64,000 nt of DNA from Amycolatopsis suaedae (GTDB lineage Bacteria; Actinomycetota; Actinomycetes; Mycobacteriales; Pseudonocardiaceae): assembly GCF_004214935.1 (NCBI RefSeq), contig NZ_SFCC01000004.1:399150-463149 (forward strand). Reading direction: 5' to 3'. Of the stretch, positions 24,568 to 32,311 are shown one piece after another (position 1 is the stretch's first letter; every line of letters starts with the position of its first letter). A model generated the notes under the pieces. The model had not been told where the DNA came from, ran no database searches, and saw only the letters and a program-made list of their open reading frames with translations. Both the position numbers and the translations under genes were made by a program.

Positions 24568-25583
24568 CGACCACTTCGCCCACCCAGGACGCGGGGACGC
24601 CCCCGCGGAAGTCGAAGGTGTTCCTGGCGACCGGGGCCTACGCCACGATCATCACGGCGATCGCGGCCCCCCTCGGCCTGTTCGACTGGCTACCGGTCAT
24701 CGGTGGCCTACTCCGACGTGGTGGCGCGGTGAGTGGAATCGCGATCCTGGTGATGGGGTTCTCCCTGTGGATCCTGCTGTTCGTGCTGGCCAGGCTGAGC
24801 ATCGCGGCCAAGGAAGGGCTCGCCGCCCGTTCTCTGCGTGCCGAGCTCGCCAAGGGGCGGCCGCTCGCCACGGAGTGGGCACCGTTGCCGGACACGGTGG
24901 TGGCCCAGCGGGTCGCGGCGTACCGGGCGGCACCCGGCAACGCCACCACGGCACTGGCGGCACGCTCGGAGCTGGACCACGCCCTCGGTGAACTGTCCTA
25001 CGTGCCGGCCCGCGCGCTCGTCTGGGCGCTGCCCGCACTCGGATTCCTCGGCACGGCCGCGGAGATGTCCAGCGCGGTCGGCGGCCTGACCGGCAGCCTC
25101 GGGCAGACCACCGGGTACGCGGAGCTGCGCAACGCGCTGGTGTCCAACGTCATCCCGCCGCTGGCAGACGCGTTCGGCGCCACCCTGTTCGCACTGGGCG
25201 CCGCTGTCGTCTGCCACCTGTTGCTGACCTGGACCACGGCACGGGAACAGCGGGTTCTGCTGGACATCGAGGAGGTGACGCTCGACCTCGCCGGGCCGCC
25301 CCGGTCGACGCCGGCCGCCTCCCCCGCACTCAACGGTGAACTGACCACGCTGACCGACGAACTGGCCAGGACGAGGGCACAGATGTCGATGTCGGCGACC
25401 GAGCTCGCCGGGCTCGACCTGGACAAGCTCACCCGCCTCGGACACCTGGACCAGCTGGAGCGGCTCGCCGAGCTCACCCCGCTGCTGCGGTCGGTCGACC
25501 AGCGCCTCGACCGGATCCACGCCGAGCTGTCCCGGGACCTGGTGATCACGCGCCTGTCCGCACAGGAAGGCGTGCGTCGATGA
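24564..25583 (+). CDS. MotA/TolQ/ExbB-like membrane protein
   Basis: The 339-residue protein has two hydrophobic N-terminal helices (about 20-45 and 52-75) and a cytosolic loop. A second helix pair (about 150-175 and 195-225) reads ALPALGFLGTAAEMSSAVGG then PPLADAFGATLFALGAAVVC. The PALGFLGT and AFGATLFALG motifs are those of the MotA/TolQ/ExbB proton-channel stator family. A long C-terminal helical region (about 250-335) could be a coiled coil in the cytosol. The GTG start overlaps the regulator gene and the last codon overlaps the next gene (ATGA). Family assignment is from motif and topology; the partner fits the ExbD role. Confidence 0.75.
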   Translation: MTTTSPTQDAGTPPRKSKVFLATGAYATIITAIAAPLGLFDWLPVIGGLLRRGGAVSGIAILVMGFSLWILLFVLARLSIAAKEGLAARSLRAELAKGRPLATEWAPLPDTVVAQRVAAYRAAPGNATTALAARSELDHALGELSYVPARALVWALPALGFLGTAAEMSSAVGGLTGSLGQTTGYAELRNALVSNVIPPLADAFGATLFALGAAVVCHLLLTWTTAREQRVLLDIEEVTLDLAGPPRSTPAASPALNGELTTLTDELARTRAQMSMSATELAGLDLDKLTRLGHLDQLERLAELTPLLRSVDQRLDRIHAELSRDLVITRLSAQEGVRR

Positions 25584-26461
25584 CCGTGCCACTGGTGTAC
25601 CGGCACCGGCGGACGCTGAACGCCGACCAGCCGGTCGAGCTGCGGTTCGTCGACATGCTGCTGATCATCATCGCCACGCTGATGATCGTGACGGTGGTGC
25701 TGAGCGTCGTCAGCGCGATCACCGGCAGCGGGCGACCGGACGTGGCACCGCGGGTGACCACCCGCGGCGTACCCGTGGCGCTGGCCGGGCAGCCGTACCA
25801 GCTCACGCTCGCCGTACAGGGTGGCGACGGAACCTACAGGTGGGAGAAGGCGGACGGCGTGCTGCCGGCGGGGCTGACGCTCGGCGCCGACGGCACCGTC
25901 ACCGGTACCCCGGCGACCGAGCAGGCGACCGCGGTCAGGGTGCGGGTACGCGACGGCAGTGGCCGGGTCTCCGAACCCCGTGAGCTGGCCTTCACCGTAC
26001 GCCCATCCGGTGCCGCGGCCGCGAAGCAGGCCAAGCCGCGGATCCTCGCCGACATGACGTTGCTGGACAAGGCTGTCGCAGGGCAGATGTTCCAGCACAC
26101 GTTCACCGCCGACGCGGGCGCCGCTCCGTACCGGTGGTCCGCGGAGGGACTACCCGCCGGGCTCGAGCTGGCACCGGACGGCACGCTCGCGGGGCGCCCG
26201 GACGAGGCAGGCACGAGCACGTTCACCCTGACCATGACCGACGACGGTGGCGCCGTCGTCCAGCAGGCGATCCGGCTGACCGTGCAGGAGGCGCCGAAGT
26301 CGTGGTTCTGGGAACTCCTGGACACGCTGGCGGCGATCTTCATGTGGGTGGGGACGGCGCTGCTCGCGCTCTACATTCTCTGGATTTTCAAGGTCATCCT
26401 GTTCGGCCACAAGGGGGGAGTCGTCCCGGTGGTCCGCGGCGTGTTCGGAAAGAGGCAGTAG
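25580..26461 (+). CDS. ExbD/MotB-like anchor protein with two Ig-like (He_PIG) domains
   Basis: The 293-residue protein begins with a cytosolic segment and a transmembrane helix at about residues 27-50 that carries an acidic residue at its start (RFVDMLLIIIATLMIV), the position of the proton-accepting Asp in ExbD/MotB. Two extracytoplasmic putative-Ig repeats follow. Each has the He_PIG hallmarks (GGDGTYRWEK...LPAGLTLGADGTVTGTP and GAAPYRWSAEG LPAGLELAPDGTLAGRP). A second transmembrane helix (about 255-277) returns the tail inside. The usual OmpA-type peptidoglycan-binding domain is absent. Start overlaps the MotA-like gene; the kinase gene begins 2 bases downstream. Confidence 0.72.
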   Translation: MTVPLVYRHRRTLNADQPVELRFVDMLLIIIATLMIVTVVLSVVSAITGSGRPDVAPRVTTRGVPVALAGQPYQLTLAVQGGDGTYRWEKADGVLPAGLTLGADGTVTGTPATEQATAVRVRVRDGSGRVSEPRELAFTVRPSGAAAAKQAKPRILADMTLLDKAVAGQMFQHTFTADAGAAPYRWSAEGLPAGLELAPDGTLAGRPDEAGTSTFTLTMTDDGGAVVQQAIRLTVQEAPKSWFWELLDTLAAIFMWVGTALLALYILWIFKVILFGHKGGVVPVVRGVFGKRQ

Positions 26462-26463
26462 CG

Positions 26464-28140
26464 ATGGGCTTGTACGTAGGCATGGTGCTGTCCACCGGGG
26501 AGACGGTCGTGGAGGTCCGCCACGGCGGGTTCGCGGAGGTCGGAGTGCTGGAGGACGGGTTCGACGGCAAGCGGGTCGTGAAGCGGCTCAACGACGAGCA
26601 CGTCGGGTCGCCCGGTGTCGCGGAGGCGTTCTTCGAGGAGTGCCGAGTGTGGGCCAACCGGCTCAGGAACGACGGCAAGAACAAGAACGCCGATCACCTG
26701 TACATCGCGCAGGCGCTGTTCCCGCTGAAGAACCTCGACAACCTCGGCCCGGTACTGTTTGTGTCCTATGTGGACGGCCCTTCGGTTTCCGCGTTGCTGC
26801 GCGACGGACGGCAGTCGCTGAGCCAGACCGTCCGGATGGGAGCGCAGATCGCCGCCGGGCTCGCCTTCGCCCACGAACGCGGGGTTCGCCACCGTGACCT
26901 GAAGCCGAGCAACATCCTGCTCACCACGACGAACGAGGTGCGGCTGGTCGACTGGGGGCTCACCAGGGCCCAGCACGGAACCCAGCAGACGGAGGGCGTC
27001 CGGGAGTACTGGTCGCCGGAGCGCCGCGCCGACTCGTCGCTGGACTCGGCCGAGGACGACGTCCATGCCCTCGGCGTGCTGCTGTACGAGTGCCTGGTCG
27101 GCCGGTTCCCTCGCGAGGGTGCCGACGTCCGCGAGGACATCGCGACGGCGCAGCCACTCGCGCCCGCGATCGTGCTCGACACGGTGCACCGCCTGCTGTC
27201 CGCGGGCCGCCCCACGGCGGCGGAGGTGAAGGCGCTGTTCGGCGATTCCGAGCTGCTGGCCGACCTGCGCGGCCGCGAGGTGGAGCAGCCCTTCTGCCGG
27301 TCGTGCGGTTACATCGCCGGTGCGCAGCGGTGCCGGAACTGCCCGGTGTGCGACAGCATGATGTTCGAGCGTTACGCGCACCCGCCGCAGGAGGGCATGG
27401 TGCGCATTCCGCCGAGCGTCTTCGTGCACGGCCTGACCAAGGAACAGGCCGAGCAGGCGGTGATCGCCGCCGGACTGAGCCCCGACCCGCAGAACCTGCG
27501 CCTGCTGTACTCGCCGGACGAACCGCCGGGCGGCGTCTTCGTGCCCGGCTTCGACATCGACGTGACGCCGGTGACGATCCGGGCCTACGCCGAGTTCGTC
27601 GAGGCGACCAACTACCCGGTCGCGCCGGAGGTCGTGGCCGCCCACAACAACCTCGCCGATCACCCCGTCGTGCACGTCACCTGGCGGGACGCGCTGTGTT
27701 ACGCGCTGTGGGCGGGCAAACGGCTGCCCCGCCCGCTCGAGTGGGAGAAGGCCGCGCGGGGCGACAAGGACAACCGCACCTACCCGTGGGGCGACGCCTG
27801 GCAGCGAAACCGCTGCAACCACAACCAGTACCCCTCACGGGACTTCACCGAGACCAATCCGGTCGCCACGTTCGTCGCCGGTGAGGCCGACGGCCGTTCC
27901 CCGTTCGGGGTCGAGGACATGGCAGGCAACGTCAGCGAGTGGACCTCGCACAGTCGCGGCGCACTCGCCAGGGGGCAGGACCGCGACTCCCGGGTCGTCT
28001 GCGGCGGCAGCTGGAGCGACCCGGTCGCGGTGTACGGCGCGGTCTCGATGCAGGTGTCCGCGGAGATCGACTACAAGAGCAAGGCGGTCGGCTTCCGCTG
28101 CGCCGCCGACATCGTCTACGAGGAGCGAGCCGTGCAGTAG
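26464..28140 (+). CDS. Ser/Thr protein kinase - zinc ribbon - FGE/SUMF1-fold fusion
   Basis: The 558-residue cytosolic protein has a eukaryotic-type kinase domain (about 15-262) with ATP-binding Lys40 (VVKRL), the catalytic loop HRDLKPSN with Asp145, DWG in place of DFG (Asp163), and VREYWSPER in the activation segment. A treble-Cys zinc ribbon follows (Cys278, 281, 290, 293, 296), then an FGE/SUMF1 C-type-lectin fold (about 307-550). This shows PVVHVTWRDAL, KRLPRPLEWEKAARG, YPWGDAW, DMAGNVSEWTS and GFRCA. The pair of catalytic cysteines of formylglycine-generating enzyme after GGSW is missing, so this module probably binds rather than oxidises. No sulfatase is nearby. Its likely partners are the FHA regulator and motor-like proteins upstream. 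Confidence 0.9.
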   Translation: MGLYVGMVLSTGETVVEVRHGGFAEVGVLEDGFDGKRVVKRLNDEHVGSPGVAEAFFEECRVWANRLRNDGKNKNADHLYIAQALFPLKNLDNLGPVLFVSYVDGPSVSALLRDGRQSLSQTVRMGAQIAAGLAFAHERGVRHRDLKPSNILLTTTNEVRLVDWGLTRAQHGTQQTEGVREYWSPERRADSSLDSAEDDVHALGVLLYECLVGRFPREGADVREDIATAQPLAPAIVLDTVHRLLSAGRPTAAEVKALFGDSELLADLRGREVEQPFCRSCGYIAGAQRCRNCPVCDSMMFERYAHPPQEGMVRIPPSVFVHGLTKEQAEQAVIAAGLSPDPQNLRLLYSPDEPPGGVFVPGFDIDVTPVTIRAYAEFVEATNYPVAPEVVAAHNNLADHPVVHVTWRDALCYALWAGKRLPRPLEWEKAARGDKDNRTYPWGDAWQRNRCNHNQYPSRDFTETNPVATFVAGEADGRSPFGVEDMAGNVSEWTSHSRGALARGQDRDSRVVCGGSWSDPVAVYGAVSMQVSAEIDYKSKAVGFRCAADIVYEERAVQ

Positions 28141-28141
28141 T

Positions 28142-28783
28142 TCACTGGCGCCGGCGCTTGGCGGCGTAGACGGCCGCCTCGGTGCGGCGGGTGAAGCCCA
28201 GCTTGTGCAGCAGCGACGAGACGTAGTTCTTGATCGTCTTCTCGGCCAGGCCGAGCCGCTGCGCGATCTGCCGGTTGGTGAGGCCGTCGGCGATCAGCTC
28301 CAGCACCCGGCGTTCCTGCGGGCTGAGCTGCCCGTACCCGGTGTCGGCCGAGCCCTCCTCGCCACGCAGCCTGCTCAGCACCGACGCCGTCAGGTGGGCG
28401 TCGAGCAGTGAGCCGCCCGCCGCGACCGTGCGCACGGCCGTCACCAGGTTGCTGCCGGAGACCTGCTTGAGCATGTAGCCTGCGGCCCCGGCCATGATCG
28501 CGCCGAACAGCGCCTCGTCGTCGGAGTAGGACGTGAGCATCAGGCAGGCGGGCGGCGGATCGACCACCGCGCGGATCTCCCGGCAGACGCTGACCCCCTC
28601 GCCGTCGGGTAGCCGCACGTCCAGGATCGCCACGTCCGGCCGCACCAGCGGAACGCGGGTGAGCGCCTCGGCGGCGGTCGCCGCCTCGCCGGTCACGGCG
28701 ATGTCCTTCTCCGCCTCCAGCACCGTGCGCAGGCCGGTGCGGACCAGCTCGTGGTCGTCGAGGAGGAAGACCGAGATGGTCAT
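28142..28783 (-). CDS. Response regulator, DosR/DevR-like
   Basis: The 213-residue protein has a receiver domain (DDHELVRTGL, phospho-Asp in ILDVRLP, switch Thr in LTSYS, Lys in YMLKQ) and a LuxR HTH with the DosR-like sequence GLTNRQIAQRLGLAEKTIKNYVSSLLHKLG. DosR controls the hypoxia/NO dormancy response in mycobacteria. The start at ATG 28783 overlaps the kinase stop codon (ATGA), so the two are coupled. Its 3' end is only 1 base from the kinase-FGE gene on the other strand. Confidence 0.9.
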   Translation of the reverse strand: MTISVFLLDDHELVRTGLRTVLEAEKDIAVTGEAATAAEALTRVPLVRPDVAILDVRLPDGEGVSVCREIRAVVDPPPACLMLTSYSDDEALFGAIMAGAAGYMLKQVSGSNLVTAVRTVAAGGSLLDAHLTASVLSRLRGEEGSADTGYGQLSPQERRVLELIADGLTNRQIAQRLGLAEKTIKNYVSSLLHKLGFTRRTEAAVYAAKRRRQ

Positions 28784-30297
28784 GTCGCGGTCGGTAGCGG
28801 GACCACCCATTCAAGAGTGGTACCACGGCCCGCGGAACCCTGTACAGACAGCGTCCCGCCCCAGTGGCCTGCCCGTTCGTCCAGCGCCCGCAGGCCGTCG
28901 CCGGACAGGTCGGCCGGACGGCCGTTGCCGTCGTCGGCCACCAGCACGGTCAGGACCTGTTCGGGCAGCGCCACCCCGACGTCGACGGACACCGACGACG
29001 CCTCGGCGTGCTTGGCGACGTTGCTCAGCGCCTCGCGCACGGTGGCGAGCAGATCGGCCTGCACCGGCGCGGGCACCGCGGCGTCGAGCGGGCCGGTGAA
29101 GCGCAGCCGGGGTTCGAAGCCGAGCGACTCGGTGGCGTCGTCGGCGAGCCTGCGCAGGTCCGACCGCAGCCCCGGCGGCACCACGGCCGGGTCCTGCAGG
29201 ACGAAGATGCTGTTGCGTACCTCGGAAATGGTCTGGTCCAGGTCCCGGACGAACCCGGCGACCCGCTCGGCCACCACCTCGTCGCCGCTGACCCGGCTCA
29301 TGCCCTCCAGGCCCAGCCCGATGGCGAACAGCCGCTGGATGACCAGGTCGTGCAGGTCCCGCGCGATGCGGTCCCGTTCGGCGAACACCGCGAGCCGCTG
29401 CCGGTCCTGTTCGGCCCTGGCGAACTCCATCGCCAGGGCCGCGTGCGCGCCGAACGTCGCCGCGAGGCTCACCTCGGTGTCGGTGAACGGGACCTCGTCG
29501 CCGAGCCTGGCCACCACCAGCACGCCGAGCGGCTCGCCGCCGACGGTCAGCGGCACGGCCACCGCGGAGTCCAGGTCGCGGACGAGCTGGGGAATGGACA
29601 CGCTGGACTCGGCCTGCTCGGCGACGACGTGCTCGCCGTAGCGGCGCACGACGACCGGCTTGCCGGTGGCGAACGCGAGACCGGTCGCGCTGCCCTCCAG
29701 CGACACGGTCAGCCCGACCAGGTGCGAAACGGCGGGATCGCGTGGCTCGATGACGTCGAACGACAGCCGGGTGGGGTCGTCCGGCACGGGTCTCGCGACA
29801 CCGCCCGCGCTGGCACCGGCGACCACCCTGGCGCACTCGGCGATCAGGTGCAGGGTGTCGTCCAGCGTGCCGCCGGACAGCAGCGCGCCGGTCACGTCGT
29901 AGGAGGCCTGCAGCCAGCGTTCCCTGCGGCGGCTCTCCTCGTAGCCGATGGCCCGTTCGATCACGCTGCTCGCCGCGGCCAGCAGGGTGCCGAGCGTCTC
30001 CCGCTCGGCGTCACCGAAGCGGGCGCCGTCCAGGTACAGCACGCCGAAATCGGCGTCCAGCACGGAAATCGGCAGCACCAGGGCCGACGGACTGGGATCA
30101 CGCAGCAGTGCGGTGAACGCGTCGTGGTCGAGTCCCCCGACGACGTCGGCGAACCGGCCGCCGGTGTCGTGCACGCCCAGCACCGCCCTGGACGCTCCGG
30201 ACAGCTCGCGGGCAGACTCGACGAGCCGGTCGAGGACGTCGGGCAGGCCGGAACCCCGCGTCACGCGGATCACCGCGTCGAGCAGGGAGACGGTCAC
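28780..30297 (-). CDS. GAF-domain sensor kinase, DosS/DevS-like
   Basis: The 505-residue soluble kinase has two GAF domains (about 5-130 and 150-310), a HisKA_3 dimerisation segment with acceptor His in ARDLHDLVIQRLFAIGLGLEGM, and a HATPase domain (VREALSNVAKHAEAS, VADDGNGRP, GTTLEWVVPL). In DosS and DosT the first GAF binds haem and senses O2, NO and CO; whether this one does cannot be told from sequence alone. The start is GTG 30297, 14 bases after the upstream flavin-reductase-fold gene, giving a three-gene operon. Confidence 0.9.
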   Translation of the reverse strand: MTVSLLDAVIRVTRGSGLPDVLDRLVESARELSGASRAVLGVHDTGGRFADVVGGLDHDAFTALLRDPSPSALVLPISVLDADFGVLYLDGARFGDAERETLGTLLAAASSVIERAIGYEESRRRERWLQASYDVTGALLSGGTLDDTLHLIAECARVVAGASAGGVARPVPDDPTRLSFDVIEPRDPAVSHLVGLTVSLEGSATGLAFATGKPVVVRRYGEHVVAEQAESSVSIPQLVRDLDSAVAVPLTVGGEPLGVLVVARLGDEVPFTDTEVSLAATFGAHAALAMEFARAEQDRQRLAVFAERDRIARDLHDLVIQRLFAIGLGLEGMSRVSGDEVVAERVAGFVRDLDQTISEVRNSIFVLQDPAVVPPGLRSDLRRLADDATESLGFEPRLRFTGPLDAAVPAPVQADLLATVREALSNVAKHAEASSVSVDVGVALPEQVLTVLVADDGNGRPADLSGDGLRALDERAGHWGGTLSVQGSAGRGTTLEWVVPLPTAT

Positions 30298-30311
30298 GGC
30301 GAGCAGCGTAG

Positions 30312-30680
30312 CTAGGCGGCGCTGTCGCCGACCAGACGCCGACCGTGGACGACCTCGATCGCCAGCCGCACCTGCCGGTCCGAGGTGAACCGGCGCGGCG
30401 CGCGGGTCGCGTGGCCGAGGACGGTGACCCACCAGCCGGTGGCGAGGTCGGGCTGCAGCAGGTCGGCCTCGAGCGCCAGCACGTTGCCGTGCGCGGCCGA
30501 GAACAGGACGCTGCCCTCCGGCACCGAGAACCAGACGGCCTGCTCGTCCAGGCTGAACCGCACCGGCTGAACGGCGGGCAGCCCGCGATGGGTGAACAGC
30601 ACCCTGCCGACGGAGACCGTGGCCACCAGGCGCAGACACTGGTCCCGGTCCAGCACCTCTTGGCCGAATGAATCCAGCAT
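30312..30680 (-). CDS. Pyridoxamine 5'-phosphate oxidase-fold protein
   Basis: The 122-residue protein is a small split-barrel flavin/F420-binding-fold protein. It shows the typical ATVSVGRVLFTHRGLPAVQPVRF N-terminal strand pair and the VWFSVPEGSVLFSAAHGNVLALEAD core. Members bind FMN, F420 or haem and act as small reductases or sensors. ATG 30680 follows GAGGAGCGCG. It is the first gene of the DosS/DosR-like operon, a frequent arrangement in dormancy regulons. Confidence 0.82.
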   Translation of the reverse strand: MLDSFGQEVLDRDQCLRLVATVSVGRVLFTHRGLPAVQPVRFSLDEQAVWFSVPEGSVLFSAAHGNVLALEADLLQPDLATGWWVTVLGHATRAPRRFTSDRQVRLAIEVVHGRRLVGDSAA

Positions 30681-30780
30681 CGCGCTCCTCGCCCGGTCGA
30701 ACCCGAGAGCTGTACGGTGCGCCCGATCAGGGGAGACCACTAGGGCCGTTGGACCCGGCGGAAACGGCTAGTGTCGGGCG

Positions 30781-31692
30781 ATGTTGGTTGACGCGCATGT
30801 CCACGGTGTCGACTTCCTGCAGCGGGCGCCGACGGCGGCCGACTTCGCCGAGGGGATGCGGACCGCGGGTGTCGACAGGGCGGTGTTGTTCGGCCTGCCG
30901 GTGAAGAAACAGTGGCCGGTGACCGAGCCACGCAAGCCCGGCTACTACCTGGACGGCAACTCGCCCTGCCAGTACTACTCGCTGACCGACGAGCTGGTGG
31001 CCGACCTGCACGCCGGGCTGCCCGCGGAGGTCAGAGAGGCCGTCGCGGTGACGATGTGCGGCTTCGACCCGACCGACCAGCTGGCCGTGGACCACATCGA
31101 GCTGCTCTGGTCGCGGCACGACTGCTGGCGTGGCATCGGCGAGGTCATGCTGCGTCACGACGACCTGACCAACCTCACCAGGGGCGACAGCCCGACGGCG
31201 TCCCATCCCGCGCTGGACCCGGTGTTCGACTTCGCGGCGCAGCGGGACCTCCCGATCGCGGTGCACCACGACAGCAGCTCGCCCGGGCGGGCTGGTGAGC
31301 ACGAGTACGTCGACCAGCTGGACGAGATGCTCGGCAGGCACCCCGGGACGACGGTCGTCTGGTGTCACGCCGGGGTGTCGCGGCGGGTCGAGCCACGGCA
31401 ACAGGATCGGGTGGTGGCCGATCTGCTGGCCCGGCACAGCGGCCTGCACATCGACCTGTCCTGGGTGCTCGTGGACCTGATCCTGGACGACGCGGGCCGC
31501 CTGGACCCGGCGTGGGACGAGCTGGTGACCCGCCGGCCGGACCGGTTCGTGCTGGGCAGCGACCAGGTCGGCGATCCCGGTGACTGGCGCAGGCAGGCCG
31601 ACCGGCTGCGGCGCCTGGCTGACGCGCTTCCCGCCGCCGCACGGGACGCGGTCACCGGCGGCAACGCGTTGCGGTTGTGGTGGCACGTGTGA
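30781..31692 (+). CDS. Amidohydrolase-2 family metal-dependent hydrolase
   Basis: The 303-residue TIM-barrel protein has the N-terminal metal motif DAHVH (residues 4-8), central histidines in VHHDSSS and VVWCHAGVS, and a C-terminal Asp in VLGSDQVGD. The order matches amidohydrolase family 2, which hydrolyses or decarboxylates cyclic and carboxylated substrates. The substrate is not predictable. It is divergent from the flavin-fold gene (100-base gap) and followed after 52 bases by an SRPBCC gene. Confidence 0.85.
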   Translation: MLVDAHVHGVDFLQRAPTAADFAEGMRTAGVDRAVLFGLPVKKQWPVTEPRKPGYYLDGNSPCQYYSLTDELVADLHAGLPAEVREAVAVTMCGFDPTDQLAVDHIELLWSRHDCWRGIGEVMLRHDDLTNLTRGDSPTASHPALDPVFDFAAQRDLPIAVHHDSSSPGRAGEHEYVDQLDEMLGRHPGTTVVWCHAGVSRRVEPRQQDRVVADLLARHSGLHIDLSWVLVDLILDDAGRLDPAWDELVTRRPDRFVLGSDQVGDPGDWRRQADRLRRLADALPAAARDAVTGGNALRLWWHV

Positions 31693-31744
31693 CCGGCAGG
31701 TGGCGGGGTACCCGGATCGGGAGCCCACCCCGAAGGAGGTAGCG

Positions 31745-32206
31745 ATGAGCACGATCACCGAGATCGTCGAGGTCGACGTTCCGGTGTCCACCGCCTACAA
31801 CCAGTGGACGCAGTTCGAGTCGTTCCCGCAGTTCATGGAGAACGTGGAGGAGATCCGCCAGCTCGACGCCACGCACACCCACTGGGTGACCAACGTCGGC
31901 GGTGCCAAGCGTGAGTTCGACGCCACCATCACCGAGCAGCACCCGGACGAACGGGTGGCGTGGACCTCCGACAGCGGGCCCGATCACGCGGGCGTGATCA
32001 CCTTCCACCGCCTCAGCGACCAGCGCACCCGGGTGACGGCGCAGCTGAGCATCGACCCCGAGGGCTTCGTCGAGAACGTCGGCGACAAGCTCGGCGTGCT
32101 CGACCGCCGGATCAAGGCCGACATGCGGCGGTTCAAGGACTTCATCGAGAGCCGTGGCGTGGAAACCGGCGCCTGGCGGGGCGACGTGGAGCCGCCGTCG
32201 AAGTAG
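31745..32206 (+). CDS. SRPBCC-fold protein (polyketide cyclase-like)
   Basis: The 153-residue cytosolic protein has the pattern of the START/SRPBCC lipid-binding fold: VEVDVPVSTAYNQWTQFESFPQFMENVEEIRQLD at the N-terminus and a C-terminal helix RIKADMRRFKDFIES. This subgroup (similar to YndB/cyclase-dehydrase proteins) binds hydrophobic ligands. An excellent ribosome binding site AAGGAGGTAGCG precedes the ATG. The role is not known. A terminator follows. Confidence 0.85.
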   Translation: MSTITEIVEVDVPVSTAYNQWTQFESFPQFMENVEEIRQLDATHTHWVTNVGGAKREFDATITEQHPDERVAWTSDSGPDHAGVITFHRLSDQRTRVTAQLSIDPEGFVENVGDKLGVLDRRIKADMRRFKDFIESRGVETGAWRGDVEPPSK

Positions 32207-32252
32207 TCACCGTTACCTGACGTAACCAAATCGAGTTCGCGGCGAGCTCGAT

Positions 32253-32293
32253 CGGGGCAGGCCCGGGATACCTACAATCCCGGGCTTGCCCCG
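32253..32293 (+). terminator. Terminator after the SRPBCC gene
   Basis: A 16-bp stem cggggcaggcccggga/tcccgggcttgccccg with one G-U pair encloses a 9-base loop. It sits before the membrane transferase start at 32312. Confidence 0.7.
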
Positions 32294-32311
32294 TGCCGAG
32301 GAGTTCGCCCG

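Noticed and set aside
24708..25592. Minus-strand frames opposite the MotA-like gene
   Set aside because: Arg/Gly/Gln-rich composition typical of antisense frames in high-GC DNA; no start site.
22960..28140. Zorya defence system
   Set aside because: Only a ZorA/B-like pair is present in topology; there is no OmpA-type domain, no ZorC and no ZorD/E nuclease-helicase.
26464..28140. Sulfatase-maturing formylglycine-generating enzyme
   Set aside because: The catalytic cysteine pair is missing and no sulfatase gene is nearby; the same applies to 47964-48902.
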